This document shows positions 14,818 through 21,900 of a DNA stretch of 21,900 bases, in pieces. Position 1 is the first letter of the stretch. The number at the start of each line of letters is the position of its first letter. A model generated the notes under the pieces. It searched no databases and was not told the DNA's origin. It worked only from the letters and a program-made list of their open reading frames with translations. The position numbers and the translations under genes were made by a program. The DNA is from Firmicutes bacterium UBA5486 (GTDB lineage: Bacteria > Bacillota > UBA4882 > UBA10575), in NCBI GenBank assembly GCA_002427045.1, contig DIPO01000076.1, forward strand, positions 87,132 to 109,031. The letters are read 5' to 3'.

Positions 14818-15867
14818 ATGAGTAAAATAAAAGTAGGAATTATCGGAGCAGGTTTAGCGTGGGAAAGATTGCATTATCCTGCTTATCAGGAACTTTCCAA
14901 TGAATATGAAATTTCAGCAGTCTGTGATCAAAAGCGGGAAGTAGCAGAAGATTGGGGAAAAAGGTTAGGCCTTGATTTATCTATGGATGTATTTACTGAT
15001 TATCAGCAAATGCTTAAGCGTCAGGATCTTCAAGTAATCGATATTATGGTTCCGATACCGGACAACCATAAGGTTGCGGAAGCGGCAGCTAGGTCTAGAA
15101 AGAACATTATTCTGGAAAAACCTCTAGGTGCAACTTATGAACAAGCGATGGCTACTCGCGATCTTCCTTACTTGTATGGTATCAAGATGATGATTGCAGA
15201 GAATTATCGATATAGTGAGGAGTTTAATATCTTAAGGCAACTGGTTCAGGAGAAAAAAGCAGGGGAAGCGATTTTTTTTATTTATAATGATACTAGTTGT
15301 TTTCCTTGCGGGATGCTAAAAGATACTTTTTCCGCTACTGAATGGCGGCAGCATCCAAATTACCGGGGAGGAGATATCTTAGATGCAGCTATTCATAATG
15401 TAGCTGGTATCCGCCATGTTTTTGGCGGGATCGAAAATCTTCAGGCTTTTGGTCTTCCGCAAGCTGATGATTTTAGCCCGTATGCAGTGATTACCGTTAA
15501 TTTTCAGTTCCTCAGTGGTGTGCTTGGTATCTTTTCATACTATCCGGCAGGTAGGGAAGTACAGAAACCCTCAATTGGGCTGCGGATTTTTTGTACTAAC
15601 GGGATGATTTATTTAGAGAATACCGATTGTGGGTTGGTAAATATTTTTTATAATGATGGTGGGCACGAGATGATAGGGTTTAAACCGGGACGGGGTTATT
15701 ATAATGAGCTGCTTAATTTCTATAATGCACTTCAAGGGAGGGAGCCGATCACTGTGACTCCAGATATGGAGATTGGGGATTTTCGAACTATCTATGCTAT
15801 TCTTCAGTCTATAAGCGATCAAGATATAATTAAAGTAGATAAAACTCCAGAATATGCTATGGTTTAG
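14818..15867 (+). CDS. Gfo/Idh/MocA-family NAD(P)-dependent oxidoreductase
   Basis: A 349-residue cytosolic oxidoreductase. The Rossmann fold starts at once: KVGIIGAGLAWERLHYPAY (5-23). The EKP motif that places the nicotinamide and catalytic lysine is at 100-102 (ILEKPLG). The C-terminal substrate domain has GGDILDAAIHNVAGIRHVFG (184-203), whose DxxxH (D189, H193) matches the catalytic aspartate/histidine pattern of inositol and sugar dehydrogenases. The substrate is probably a sugar, inositol or derivative, but it cannot be fixed from sequence. ATG 14818 is 11 nt after AAGGAGG; in-frame TTG 14812 has closer spacing and is an alternative start. The open frame to 14779 is upstream read-through. 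No sugar transport or catabolic gene is adjacent, so the gene looks monocistronic. Confidence 0.88.
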   Translation: MSKIKVGIIGAGLAWERLHYPAYQELSNEYEISAVCDQKREVAEDWGKRLGLDLSMDVFTDYQQMLKRQDLQVIDIMVPIPDNHKVAEAAARSRKNIILEKPLGATYEQAMATRDLPYLYGIKMMIAENYRYSEEFNILRQLVQEKKAGEAIFFIYNDTSCFPCGMLKDTFSATEWRQHPNYRGGDILDAAIHNVAGIRHVFGGIENLQAFGLPQADDFSPYAVITVNFQFLSGVLGIFSYYPAGREVQKPSIGLRIFCTNGMIYLENTDCGLVNIFYNDGGHEMIGFKPGRGYYNELLNFYNALQGREPITVTPDMEIGDFRTIYAILQSISDQDIIKVDKTPEYAMV

Positions 15868-16081
15868 GTATACGATTTTGGTCTAGTCGCAAGTATGAAA
15901 GATCGCCTTTGGAGTGTGATTATTGCGTATACGATTTAGCGATCTCGGCTTTTTCTGGCTATTTATAGGGTGAAAGAGCAAAAAATAAGACGAGAAAAAA
16001 AGAATATCAAAAAATAATCTAGTTTTGAACTGGACGATTTTTATCCGGTTTCGTTATAAAGATAAGATAAAGTTAAAACAA

Positions 16082-16111
16082 TTGCATTGCTCTTCCATTT
16101 AAGTCTATAAT
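16082..16111 (+). promoter_or_regulatory. Isolated sigma-A-like promoter
   Basis: TTGCAT (16082-16087) and TATAAT (16106-16111) are spaced by 18 bp. The site lies about 610 bp before pepF with no gene directly after it, so it would drive a long leader or a non-coding transcript through the repeat elements. Confidence 0.35.
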
Positions 16112-16204
16112 GTATATAGATTACCAGTTTCTAATTATTTTGGATCTTTATTGGCTTTAGCTTATCATTTTAGCAATGACAGCTAGTTGATATGCTGGCT
16201 ACTG

Positions 16205-16245
16205 CCCGCGCACATGAAAGAATGAAAATATAACTTTCATCTATA
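16205..16245. repeat. Short copy of the GATGAA hairpin module
   Basis: The string CACATGAAAGAATGAA then ATATAACTTTCATCTA resembles 16551-16580 and 21812-21845. ATGAAA and TTTCAT form a short hairpin around ATATAAC. Confidence 0.55.
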
Positions 16246-16259
16246 CGAGATTATCTCCG

Positions 16260-16469
16260 CCTGGTTAGAAGTTGTTTCTTGGTTCACGTGAATTTCTTCA
16301 AGCATTCTAAGGTTCAGCTTTGGCTGAAGTCGGGCACCCGCTTTATAGTCCATCCTGGACAAAAAGCGGCTCGTGACCTCCTGTCGCTCGGCCCAATTTC
16401 AACCTCCGCTTCACCAAGAATGCTAATGAAGAAATCCAACTTCACTGCCGAAACAACATTCTGACCAGG
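16260..16469. repeat. MITE-like 210-bp palindromic element, most complete copy
   Basis: The ends are extended inverted repeats. CCTGGTTAGAA/TTCTGACCAGG, GTTGTTTC (16271-16278)/GAAACAAC (16450-16457) and GTGAATTTCTTCAAGCATTCT (16288-16308)/AGAATGCTAATGAAGAAAT with TTCAC (16417-16445) give arms of about 50 nt with small bulges. The interior has nested hairpins: TTCAGC/GCTGAA (16313-16328), CCGCTTT (16338-16344)/AAAGCGG (16363-16369) enclosing GTCCA/TGGAC, and CCGCTT (16406-16411) as an alternative partner. It encodes no transposase. Related copies are at 3629-3720 and 6590-6815. Confidence 0.75.
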
Positions 16470-16522
16470 CTGGGTAAAGAATAACGGGGATTACTCAAGA
16501 ATGATTAGAGTATTTTTTAAGT

Positions 16523-16640
16523 AGTCACCCACCCCAGCAAGCTGGGGCAAGCGAAAGGATGAAGATATAACTTTCATCTAAAGCTTACAAAGGCGGTCAT
16601 TCAACCGAGCAACGAACGACGAGCGACGAGTATCGAGATC
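16523..16640. repeat. CCCCAGC/GCTGGGG hairpin module with conserved tail, copy 2
   Basis: AGTCACCCACCCC leads into the CCCCAGC (16532-16538)/GCTGGGG (16541-16547) hairpin, then a GATGAA...TTCATC hairpin, then GCTTACAAAGGCGGTCATTC and GAGCGACGAG. The segment at 21797-21885 has the same order but lacks the first hairpin. The first hairpin alone is also at 3573-3590. Confidence 0.7.
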
Positions 16641-16644
16641 TATT

Positions 16645-16674
16645 TTCTAGGTAGTATACCGTCAATTATATAAT
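16645..16674 (+). promoter_or_regulatory. Possible pepF promoter
   Basis: A perfect TATAAT (16669-16674) lies about 45 bp before the pepF start. The best -35 is TTCTAG (16645-16650) at 18 bp, a poor match. A GGTAGTATACC near-palindrome (16650-16660) sits between the boxes. Confidence 0.35.
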
Positions 16675-16723
16675 GTTTAATATCAAAAAATTACTGATGG
16701 GATGAAATAAGGGGTGTGTGAAT

Positions 16724-18532
16724 GTGAAGCAAGATCATCTTTTAAGACGGGAAGAGGTTTCGGAAGAATACAAGTGGAAACTAGAGGATATTTATTCTTC
16801 GGCTAAGGAATGGGAAGAAGATTTTAAGAAGGTAGAAACTTTAGCCAAGGAGTTTGTTTCCTACAAAAACAAGATCGGAGAATCTGCGGAGACTCTTTAT
16901 AGAGTGCTAGGGCTCAGGGATACTATTGGTAGGCTTGTGGAGAAAATTTTTGTCTATGCCCGGATGAAACGGGATGAAGATAATACTAATCATCAAAGTC
17001 AAGCAATGGCGGATCGGGCTCAGGCTCTAGCGGTCCGGGTTGGTACAATGGCCTCCTTTTTCCTGCCGGAATTTACTGCTTTACCCCAATCTAAACTAGA
17101 GGAATATATCAAAGCGGAATCAGGACTTAAGATCTATCAACATTTTTTTGCTGATCTTGCACGTAAGAAGAAACATATTCTCTCTACGGAAGAAGAAAGA
17201 ATACTGGCATTAAGTGGAGAGATTACAAGTAGCGGGGAGCATATTTTTACAATGCTGAATAATGCAGATCTTCGCTTCCCTAAGATTCGTGATGAAGAAG
17301 GGCAAGAGATTGAATTAACCCATGGCAGATATTCACGTTTTTTAGAGAGCAAGGATCGGGAAGTAAGAAAAGAAGCTTTTCTTTCTTTGCACCGGACGTA
17401 TCATAATTACAATAATACTTTAGCTGCTTCTTTAAATGCCGGGATTATAAGTAATATTTTTTATTCACAGGCCCGGCGCTATCCTTCAGCACTTGAAGCA
17501 GCTTTAGATGATGATAATATTCAAGTAAAGGTTTATGAGAATTTGATTAAGACGATCCGGGATCATTTGCCGATCTTACACCGATACTTAAAAACCAAAC
17601 AGGGGCTTTTAAACTTGGAAGAACTTCATCTTTATGATTTATATGTCTCACCCGTTCAGGACTTTGATCTTAAGATTAGCTATGATCAAGGCAAGGAGGT
17701 AGTTAAAGAAGGCCTTCAACTGTTGGGGACCAAATACCAAGCCTTTCTGGATCAGGCTTTTTCCGAGGGCTGGATAGATGTTTATGAGAATCGGGGAAAG
17801 ACCAGTGGGGCCTATTCTTGGGGCTGTTATGACAGTCATCCTTATGTTCTTCTAAATTATCAAGATACAGGAAATGATCTTTTTACTGTAGCTCATGAAT
17901 TGGGTCATGCGATGCATAGTTTCTTATCGAATCAGAACCAGCCCTATATTGATGCTCAGTATCCAATTTTCCTGGCAGAGATTGCTTCTACCGTTAATGA
18001 AGTGCTATTAGTACTCTTTAAGATCGAAAATTCTGAAGGTAAGGAAAAACTGTATTATCTCCACCATTTTCTGGAGCATTTCCGGACCACAGTTTTTCGC
18101 CAGACTATGTTTGCGGAGTATGAAAAGTTACTATATGAACAGGTGGAAAAAGGTGAAGCATTAACTCCTGCTTGGTTAGAGGAAGAGTATTTTAATCTGG
18201 TGAAAATCTACCATGGTCCAGATGTAATTGTTGATCAAGAGATTGCTGCTGAATGGTCAAGGATCCCGCATTTCTTTTATGGTTTTTATGTATACAAGTA
18301 TGCTACCGGCTTCTGTTCCGCAGTGGCTTTAGTACAACGTTTTCGTAAACAGGGTGAAAAGGCGGTTAAAGAGTATTGGGAGTTACTAAAGAGCGGAGGA
18401 TCGGATTACCCCTTAAATTTATTAAAAAAAGCCGGGGTCGATTTATCAGAACCCCAACCCATTGTAGCAGCAATCTCTTTATTTGAGGAACTAGTTAACG
18501 AATTTTCAAAATCAGTTAAAGCGGGGGCATAA
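16724..18532 (+). CDS. pepF: Oligoendopeptidase F (M3B zinc metallopeptidase)
   Basis: An approximately 602-residue cytosolic zinc peptidase that degrades oligopeptides, of the usual family length. Numbering from the upstream GTG 16718, the zinc motif is VAHELGHAMHS, with H393, E394 and H397, and the third ligand is E421 in FLAEIASTVNE. Other family-typical stretches are the N-terminal REEVSEEYKWKLEDIY, KTSGAYSWGCYDSHPYVLLNYQ (361-382) and the C-terminal FFYGFYVYKYATGFCSAVAL. GTG codons at 16718 and 16724 both fit. AAGGGGTG (16709-16716) gives better spacing to the second, so I chose 16724. The 3' end stops 4 bp from the convergent ferritin-like gene, and neither gene has a visible terminator there. 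The upstream region is the most repeat-laden in the window. Confidence 0.94.
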   Translation: MKQDHLLRREEVSEEYKWKLEDIYSSAKEWEEDFKKVETLAKEFVSYKNKIGESAETLYRVLGLRDTIGRLVEKIFVYARMKRDEDNTNHQSQAMADRAQALAVRVGTMASFFLPEFTALPQSKLEEYIKAESGLKIYQHFFADLARKKKHILSTEEERILALSGEITSSGEHIFTMLNNADLRFPKIRDEEGQEIELTHGRYSRFLESKDREVRKEAFLSLHRTYHNYNNTLAASLNAGIISNIFYSQARRYPSALEAALDDDNIQVKVYENLIKTIRDHLPILHRYLKTKQGLLNLEELHLYDLYVSPVQDFDLKISYDQGKEVVKEGLQLLGTKYQAFLDQAFSEGWIDVYENRGKTSGAYSWGCYDSHPYVLLNYQDTGNDLFTVAHELGHAMHSFLSNQNQPYIDAQYPIFLAEIASTVNEVLLVLFKIENSEGKEKLYYLHHFLEHFRTTVFRQTMFAEYEKLLYEQVEKGEALTPAWLEEEYFNLVKIYHGPDVIVDQEIAAEWSRIPHFFYGFYVYKYATGFCSAVALVQRFRKQGEKAVKEYWELLKSGGSDYPLNLLKKAGVDLSEPQPIVAAISLFEELVNEFSKSVKAGA

Positions 18533-18536
18533 AAGC

Positions 18537-18977
18537 TTATGGATCTGCATTCTTTTTCTCATCAGTACAAAGCAGGGTGGAAAGACTCATCCCATGACGG
18601 GCTTCGGTAGCTCCGGTTGTATAAAATAAATTTCGTAGGTACATATCGGGGGCAGTTAAAAACTCATTACCATATTTAACAAAATCATTGCTTTCCGCCA
18701 GAATCCGTTGTTGAATAGCTCGCTGATACATTGGAATCTCTGGCGGGGAGACTGGGGGTATCCTTGCCTTTTCCCCAGTAATTTGCTGGTAGACTTTCCG
18801 TAAATTTGCAGCATGCCGGGCTTCATCCCGGGAAAACTGATGAAGTAGTTCTCCAGCTTCCCGGTTAGGGGCGAGATGAGCTAATTGTTCGTAATAAAGA
18901 GCGTCTGAGGTCTCATCTTGGATGTACTGTAGCAATCTATGGGCTAATTCTAAAAAATAGTTATACCATTCATTCAT
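18537..18977 (-). CDS. Ferritin-like di-iron four-helix protein
   Basis: A small 146-residue protein of the ferritin-like superfamily. Numbering from the GTG at 18986, three residues upstream of the chosen ATG, the expected dinuclear metal ligands are present: E25 (QDETSDALYYEQL), E55 and H58 (FSRDEARHAANL), E98 (ILAESNDF), E128 and H131 (TGATEARHGMSL). This ExxH-twice pattern is that of rubrerythrin, Mn-catalase and related domains. There is no rubredoxin domain, so it is not a full rubrerythrin. A role in oxidative stress or iron handling is likely but not proven. GGAGGTG (18984-18990) lies 6 nt upstream of ATG 18977, which I take as the start; the GTG within that site is unlikely. It is convergent with pepF and divergent from RNase J. 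Confidence 0.82.
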   Translation of the reverse strand: MNEWYNYFLELAHRLLQYIQDETSDALYYEQLAHLAPNREAGELLHQFSRDEARHAANLRKVYQQITGEKARIPPVSPPEIPMYQRAIQQRILAESNDFVKYGNEFLTAPDMYLRNLFYTTGATEARHGMSLSTLLCTDEKKNADP

Positions 18978-19056
18978 TCTCAACACCTCCGAAATATAAA
19001 TATGCTCTAATTGATGTTTTGCTAAAGCTTATGAATTGCGGCCACAAAAAATGTAC

Positions 19057-19085
19057 TTGTTAGCCCTGATCTAATTTGATATAAT
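19057..19085 (+). promoter_or_regulatory. Sigma-A promoter for the RNase J gene
   Basis: TTGTTA (19057-19062) and a perfect TATAAT (19080-19085) are spaced by exactly 17 bp. Transcription from about 19092 would give a leader of about 110 nt containing the hairpin at 19131-19155. Confidence 0.75.
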
Positions 19086-19130
19086 TAAGAAAACTTAGCT
19101 GTACGGATTTTCTTTATAGTTTAGGCTATT

Positions 19131-19155
19131 AAGACCGTCGGACGGGGACGGTCTT
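19131..19155 (+). promoter_or_regulatory. Terminator-like leader hairpin before RNase J
   Basis: AAGACCGTC (19131-19139) pairs with GACGGTCTT (19147-19155) around a 7-nt loop, followed by TGGTATTT. It is GC-rich and terminator-shaped but lies downstream of the promoter and about 47 nt before the start codon, so it may be a leader control element. Confidence 0.5.
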
Positions 19156-19202
19156 TGGTATTTAATAAAAGAATTTTAATAATTATGGAGGTGCTTTTTT
19201 TA

Positions 19203-20867
19203 TTGTCAAAACAGAACAAAGTCTCTCTTATTCCTCTGGGTGGGATGGGGGAGATTGGTAAGAACATGTTGGCTGTTGAATACAAAAAAGAAATATTGAT
19301 AATTGATGCAGGATTGATGTTTCCTGAGGAAGAGATGCTCGGAATTGATTTAGTAATCCCTGATATGACTTATTTGGTGGAGAATAAAGAACGGATTGTA
19401 GGGTTGGTGCTAACACATGGCCATGAGGATCATATTGGGGCACTGCCCTATGTGTTACGCCAGTTTAATGTACCGATTTATGGTACCAGATTAACATTGG
19501 GTCTGGCAGAGGCCAAACTTAAAGAACACGGACTGGATCGAAAAGCGACTCTAAATCCGGTTCAACCAGGAGATTCTGTAAGATTAGGCTCCTTTAAGCT
19601 GGATTTTATTAATGTTAATCATAGTATAGCAGGAGTAGTTGCCCTAGCGATTCATACTCCAGTTGGAACAATCGTTCATACTGCTGATTTTAAGATCGAC
19701 CATACGCCGGTGGAAGGAGAGCCATTAGATTTTCATAAGTTTGCTGAACTTGGTAATAAAGGAGTTTTGGCACTCCTTTCGGATAGTACTAATGTTGAAC
19801 AAGAGGGTTATACCGTATCAGAAAGAGTATTGGCCGAAAAATTTGAAGAGCTTTTTCATCGGGCAAAAGGTAGGCTGATTGTTGCGACCTTTGCTTCAAA
19901 TATCCACCGTGTTCAACAAGTGGTTAATGCGGCAATTACACATAATCGGAAGGTGGCTTTTGTAGGGAGGAGTATGGTTAATGTGGTATCTATTGCGAGG
20001 GAACTTGGATACCTACAGATCCCAGAAGGGATTGTGGTAGAGCTGGATGCCATTGACCGCTTACCGCCCAACCAATTAGCGATTGTGACTACCGGTAGTC
20101 AGGGAGAGCCTTTATCAGCTCTTACTAGAATGGCGATGGCAGAGCACCGTAAAATTAGTATTATGCCGGGAGATACAGTAATTATCTCTGCTTCTGCTAT
20201 TCCTGGGAATGAGAAACTGATTGCTAGAACAATAGATCACCTTTTTAAGCAGGGCGCTCATGTAATTTACGAGACAATCACAGGTGTCCATGTCTCAGGC
20301 CATGCTAGACAGGAAGAACTTAAAATGATGATTAACTTGGTTAAACCAAAATTTTTCATTCCTGTTCATGGTGAATACAGACATTTGGTACAACATGCCC
20401 AGTTAGCTAAAGATTTAGGAATGCCTGGTTCAAATGTGTTTATTGCCAAGAATGGTGATGTTTTAGAATTTACCCCCAAATCGGGGAGAATTGCTGGGAA
20501 AGTTCACTCGGGTCGGGTTTTTGTGGATGGGCTAGGAGTGGGTGATGTTGGCAATGTGGTTCTTCGTGATCGCAGGCAATTGTCTCAAGATGGGATTTTA
20601 ATTGCTGTGATTACAATGGATCGGGAATCGGGGCAAATTATTGCCGGACCGGATATTATCTCCCGTGGTTTTGTTTATGTCAGAGAATCGGAACAATTGA
20701 TGGAAGAGATTAGGATTAAGGTGAAAAATGCAGTTGACAAATGTATAGAGCAAGGTAATTGTGACTGGTCTACTATCAAGAGCCAAACCCGGGAAGTGCT
20801 CAATAGATATCTCTATGAAAAAACAAAAAGACGTCCGATGATTCTTCCGATTATTATGGAGGTCTAA
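19203..20867 (+). CDS. rnjA: Ribonuclease J (metallo-beta-lactamase/beta-CASP)
   Basis: The 554-residue protein matches RNase J1 in length (about 555). RNase J1 is a dual 5'-3' exoribonuclease and endonuclease central to mRNA decay and rRNA maturation in Bacillota. The metallo-beta-lactamase zinc motif is intact: THGHEDHIGALPYVL, with H72, H74, D76 and H77. It is preceded by SLIPLGGMGEIGKNM (8-22). A later HxADFKID-type motif (HTADFKIDHTP), beta-CASP motifs (LLSDSTNVEQEG; GHARQEELKMMINLVKPKFFIPVHGEYRHL) and the C-terminal domain are complete. Intact ligands favour an active J1-type enzyme over a J2. I chose TTG 19203, 9 nt after GGAGGTG; the frame continues to 19155 without another ribosome site. 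It has its own sigma-A promoter and leader hairpin, and a clear terminator follows. Confidence 0.95.
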   Translation: MSKQNKVSLIPLGGMGEIGKNMLAVEYKKEILIIDAGLMFPEEEMLGIDLVIPDMTYLVENKERIVGLVLTHGHEDHIGALPYVLRQFNVPIYGTRLTLGLAEAKLKEHGLDRKATLNPVQPGDSVRLGSFKLDFINVNHSIAGVVALAIHTPVGTIVHTADFKIDHTPVEGEPLDFHKFAELGNKGVLALLSDSTNVEQEGYTVSERVLAEKFEELFHRAKGRLIVATFASNIHRVQQVVNAAITHNRKVAFVGRSMVNVVSIARELGYLQIPEGIVVELDAIDRLPPNQLAIVTTGSQGEPLSALTRMAMAEHRKISIMPGDTVIISASAIPGNEKLIARTIDHLFKQGAHVIYETITGVHVSGHARQEELKMMINLVKPKFFIPVHGEYRHLVQHAQLAKDLGMPGSNVFIAKNGDVLEFTPKSGRIAGKVHSGRVFVDGLGVGDVGNVVLRDRRQLSQDGILIAVITMDRESGQIIAGPDIISRGFVYVRESEQLMEEIRIKVKNAVDKCIEQGNCDWSTIKSQTREVLNRYLYEKTKRRPMILPIIMEV

Positions 20868-20878
20868 CAGAATTGCAA

Positions 20879-20908
20879 CCTCCCGCCTGTTGGTGGGAGG
20901 ATTTTTTT
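20879..20908 (+). terminator. Intrinsic terminator between RNase J and aroE
   Basis: CCTCCCGCC (20879-20887) pairs with GGTGGGAGG (20892-20900) as a 9-bp stem (one G-U) with a TGTT loop, followed by A and seven T. A textbook terminator 12 bp after the RNase J stop. Confidence 0.9.
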
Positions 20909-20925
20909 AAATTTGGGGTGAGAAG

Positions 20926-21795
20926 ATGAAAACTCAACCGAAGTTATTTGGATTGTTTGGTGATCCAGTTGCCCATTCACTTTCTCCTGATTTTCAAAAT
21001 GAAGCTTTTAAGCTCTTAGGGATAAATGGCTTGTATCTTAAGTTTCGGATCAAAAAGGAGGAGCTTCCTTATGCTCTTCAGGCTTTACGTTGTTTGGATT
21101 TTGGTGGGGTTAATATTACGATTCCCCATAAGCAAAGAGTAATTCCCCACCTAGACCGGTTGGAAGGTGATGCAGCGCTTACAGGTTCGGTTAATACAAT
21201 CCTACATCAGGAAGGAGAATTAATTGGGTATAGTACGGATGGAGAGGGCTTTCTTCTTTCTTTACGTAAGGAAGCTGGTTTTGAGACAAAAAATAAAAAA
21301 GTAATTATCTTGGGGGTAGGAGGAGCGGCTCGGGCAATTGCCTTTAGTTTAATTAAGGAAGGGATAGCAAATCTTTATTTGGTGGGTAGAAACCAGATAA
21401 AGCAAGAGAATTTATTAGCAGAGATCAAGGAGAAGACAGGTTTTGAAGCAAAAGGTATTACCTTTGCTGATGTTTTGATTAGAGATCTAGCATCTGCTGC
21501 TGATCTGGTGGTGAATGCTACTCCGGTTGGGATGGCTCCGGAGATCGATGATATTCCGTCTTTCCCCTTGAACTGCTGTTCTGCTCAGTGCTTAATCTAT
21601 GATCTGATCTATAATCCTTTAGAAACCCGTTTTTTACGGGAGGCACGGCATTTGGGACTTCCGGCATTGGGAGGTTTAGGTATGCTGATTTATCAAGGGA
21701 TATTAGCCTGCCGGATCTGGACAGGGCTTACTCCACCGGTAGAACCGTTACGTAGGGTTCTGGAGGGGATTTTACAAAGGGATAGTGCATTGTAG
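20926..21795 (+). CDS. aroE: Shikimate dehydrogenase
   Basis: The 289-residue AroE reduces 3-dehydroshikimate to shikimate with NADPH in the aromatic amino-acid pathway. The substrate domain has GDPVAHSLSP (12-21, serines binding the carboxylate), GVNITIPHK (61-69, catalytic Lys69), TGSVNTI (86-92) and GYSTDGEGF with Asp105. The Rossmann domain has LGVGGAARA (129-137). NATPVGM, YDLIYNPLETRFLREA and GGLGMLIYQG complete the family signature. ATG 20926 follows GGGGTGAGAAG closely. Only 17 bp separate the preceding terminator from the start codon, so the gene cannot have its own promoter there; it must rely on read-through or a promoter inside the RNase J gene. No other aro gene is visible. Confidence 0.95.
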   Translation: MKTQPKLFGLFGDPVAHSLSPDFQNEAFKLLGINGLYLKFRIKKEELPYALQALRCLDFGGVNITIPHKQRVIPHLDRLEGDAALTGSVNTILHQEGELIGYSTDGEGFLLSLRKEAGFETKNKKVIILGVGGAARAIAFSLIKEGIANLYLVGRNQIKQENLLAEIKEKTGFEAKGITFADVLIRDLASAADLVVNATPVGMAPEIDDIPSFPLNCCSAQCLIYDLIYNPLETRFLREARHLGLPALGGLGMLIYQGILACRIWTGLTPPVEPLRRVLEGILQRDSAL

Positions 21796-21796
21796 C

Positions 21797-21885
21797 AGTC
21801 CCCCACCCCGGGCACATGGAAGGATGAATATATAACCCCCATCTACAGCTTACAAAGGCTGTCATTCAACACGAGCGACGAGTAA
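21797..21885. repeat. Dispersed hairpin module tail, copy 3
   Basis: Beginning one base after the aroE stop, AGTCCCCCACCCCGGGCACATG, here read as two parts, is followed by GGATGAATATATAAC, CATCTACAGCTTACAAAGG, GTCATTCAAC and GAGCGACGAGTA. This matches 16523-16640 without the GCTGGGG arm, so the first hairpin is lost or was never present. The window ends soon after. Confidence 0.65.
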
Positions 21886-21900
21886 TCTCATTTTTCGCCT

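Larger units (their letters stand above)
15868..16717. other. 850-bp repeat-bearing intergenic region before pepF
   Basis: No credible gene. In order: a direct repeat GTATACGATTT (15868-15878 and 15927-15937), an AACTGGA/TCCGGTT hairpin within about 16025-16055, an isolated promoter-like site (16082-16111), a short module copy (16205-16245), a 210-bp palindromic element (16260-16469), a hairpin module with conserved tail (16523-16640), and a possible pepF promoter (16645-16674). A 61-codon frame at 16279-16464 lies wholly inside the palindromic element. Confidence 0.7.

Noticed and set aside
16279..16464. 61-codon frame in the repeat region before pepF
   Set aside because: It lies entirely within the palindromic element. 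The frame is not kept in the copies at 3629-3720 or 6590-6815, so it is a by-product of the repeat.

Overview
The window looks like chromosome of a low-GC, spore-forming member of the Bacillota (Firmicutes) that probably has an outer membrane. Strong AGGAGG-type ribosome binding sites, frequent TTG/GTG starts, an RNase J and a MocR-type regulator point to Bacillota. A spore photoproduct lyase points to endospore formation. A complete TetR-TolC-HlyD-RND tripartite efflux operon implies a diderm envelope, as in Halanaerobiales, Negativicutes or Limnochordia-like lineages. I cannot name the species from the sequence alone.

Layout: (1) 72-1097, minus: splB-like spore photoproduct lyase, divergent from (2) murB (1485-2399) and a secreted or anchored PD40/TolB-like beta-propeller protein (2538-3563). 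(3) 3858-6546: a MocR-type GntR/aminotransferase regulator overlapping an AlaA-like alanine aminotransferase. (4) 7269-13576: an apparently autoregulated efflux operon, tetR-tolC-hlyD-acrB, whose genes overlap or abut, with a clear sigma-A promoter and a palindromic operator over the start point. (5) 13994-14713: an unrecognised two-membrane-segment protein. (6) 14818-15867: a Gfo/Idh/MocA oxidoreductase whose Shine-Dalgarno lies inside a 15-bp hairpin. (7) 16724-18532: oligoendopeptidase F, convergent with a ferritin-like di-iron protein (18537-18977, minus). (8) 19203-20867: RNase J, then a terminator and aroE (20926-21795).

The coding content is mostly ordinary housekeeping and efflux. The less ordinary content lies between the genes. 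Long non-coding stretches (3564-3857, 6547-7268, 13577-13993, 15868-16717 and 21796-21900) carry related palindromic modules: a roughly 210-bp MITE-like inverted repeat with nested hairpins, a CCCCAGC/GCTGGGG hairpin module with a conserved tail, and a separate 72-bp tandem repeat. Other points to check are a spore photoproduct lyase with serine at the usual hydrogen-donor cysteine, a partial duplication of the murB start, an RND pump with a reduced proton-relay signature, an attenuator-like leader before the mocR-alaA pair, and aroE lying directly behind a terminator with no room for its own promoter. I found no tRNA, rRNA, CRISPR array, insertion-sequence transposase or phage gene, and no clearly novel multi-gene system.
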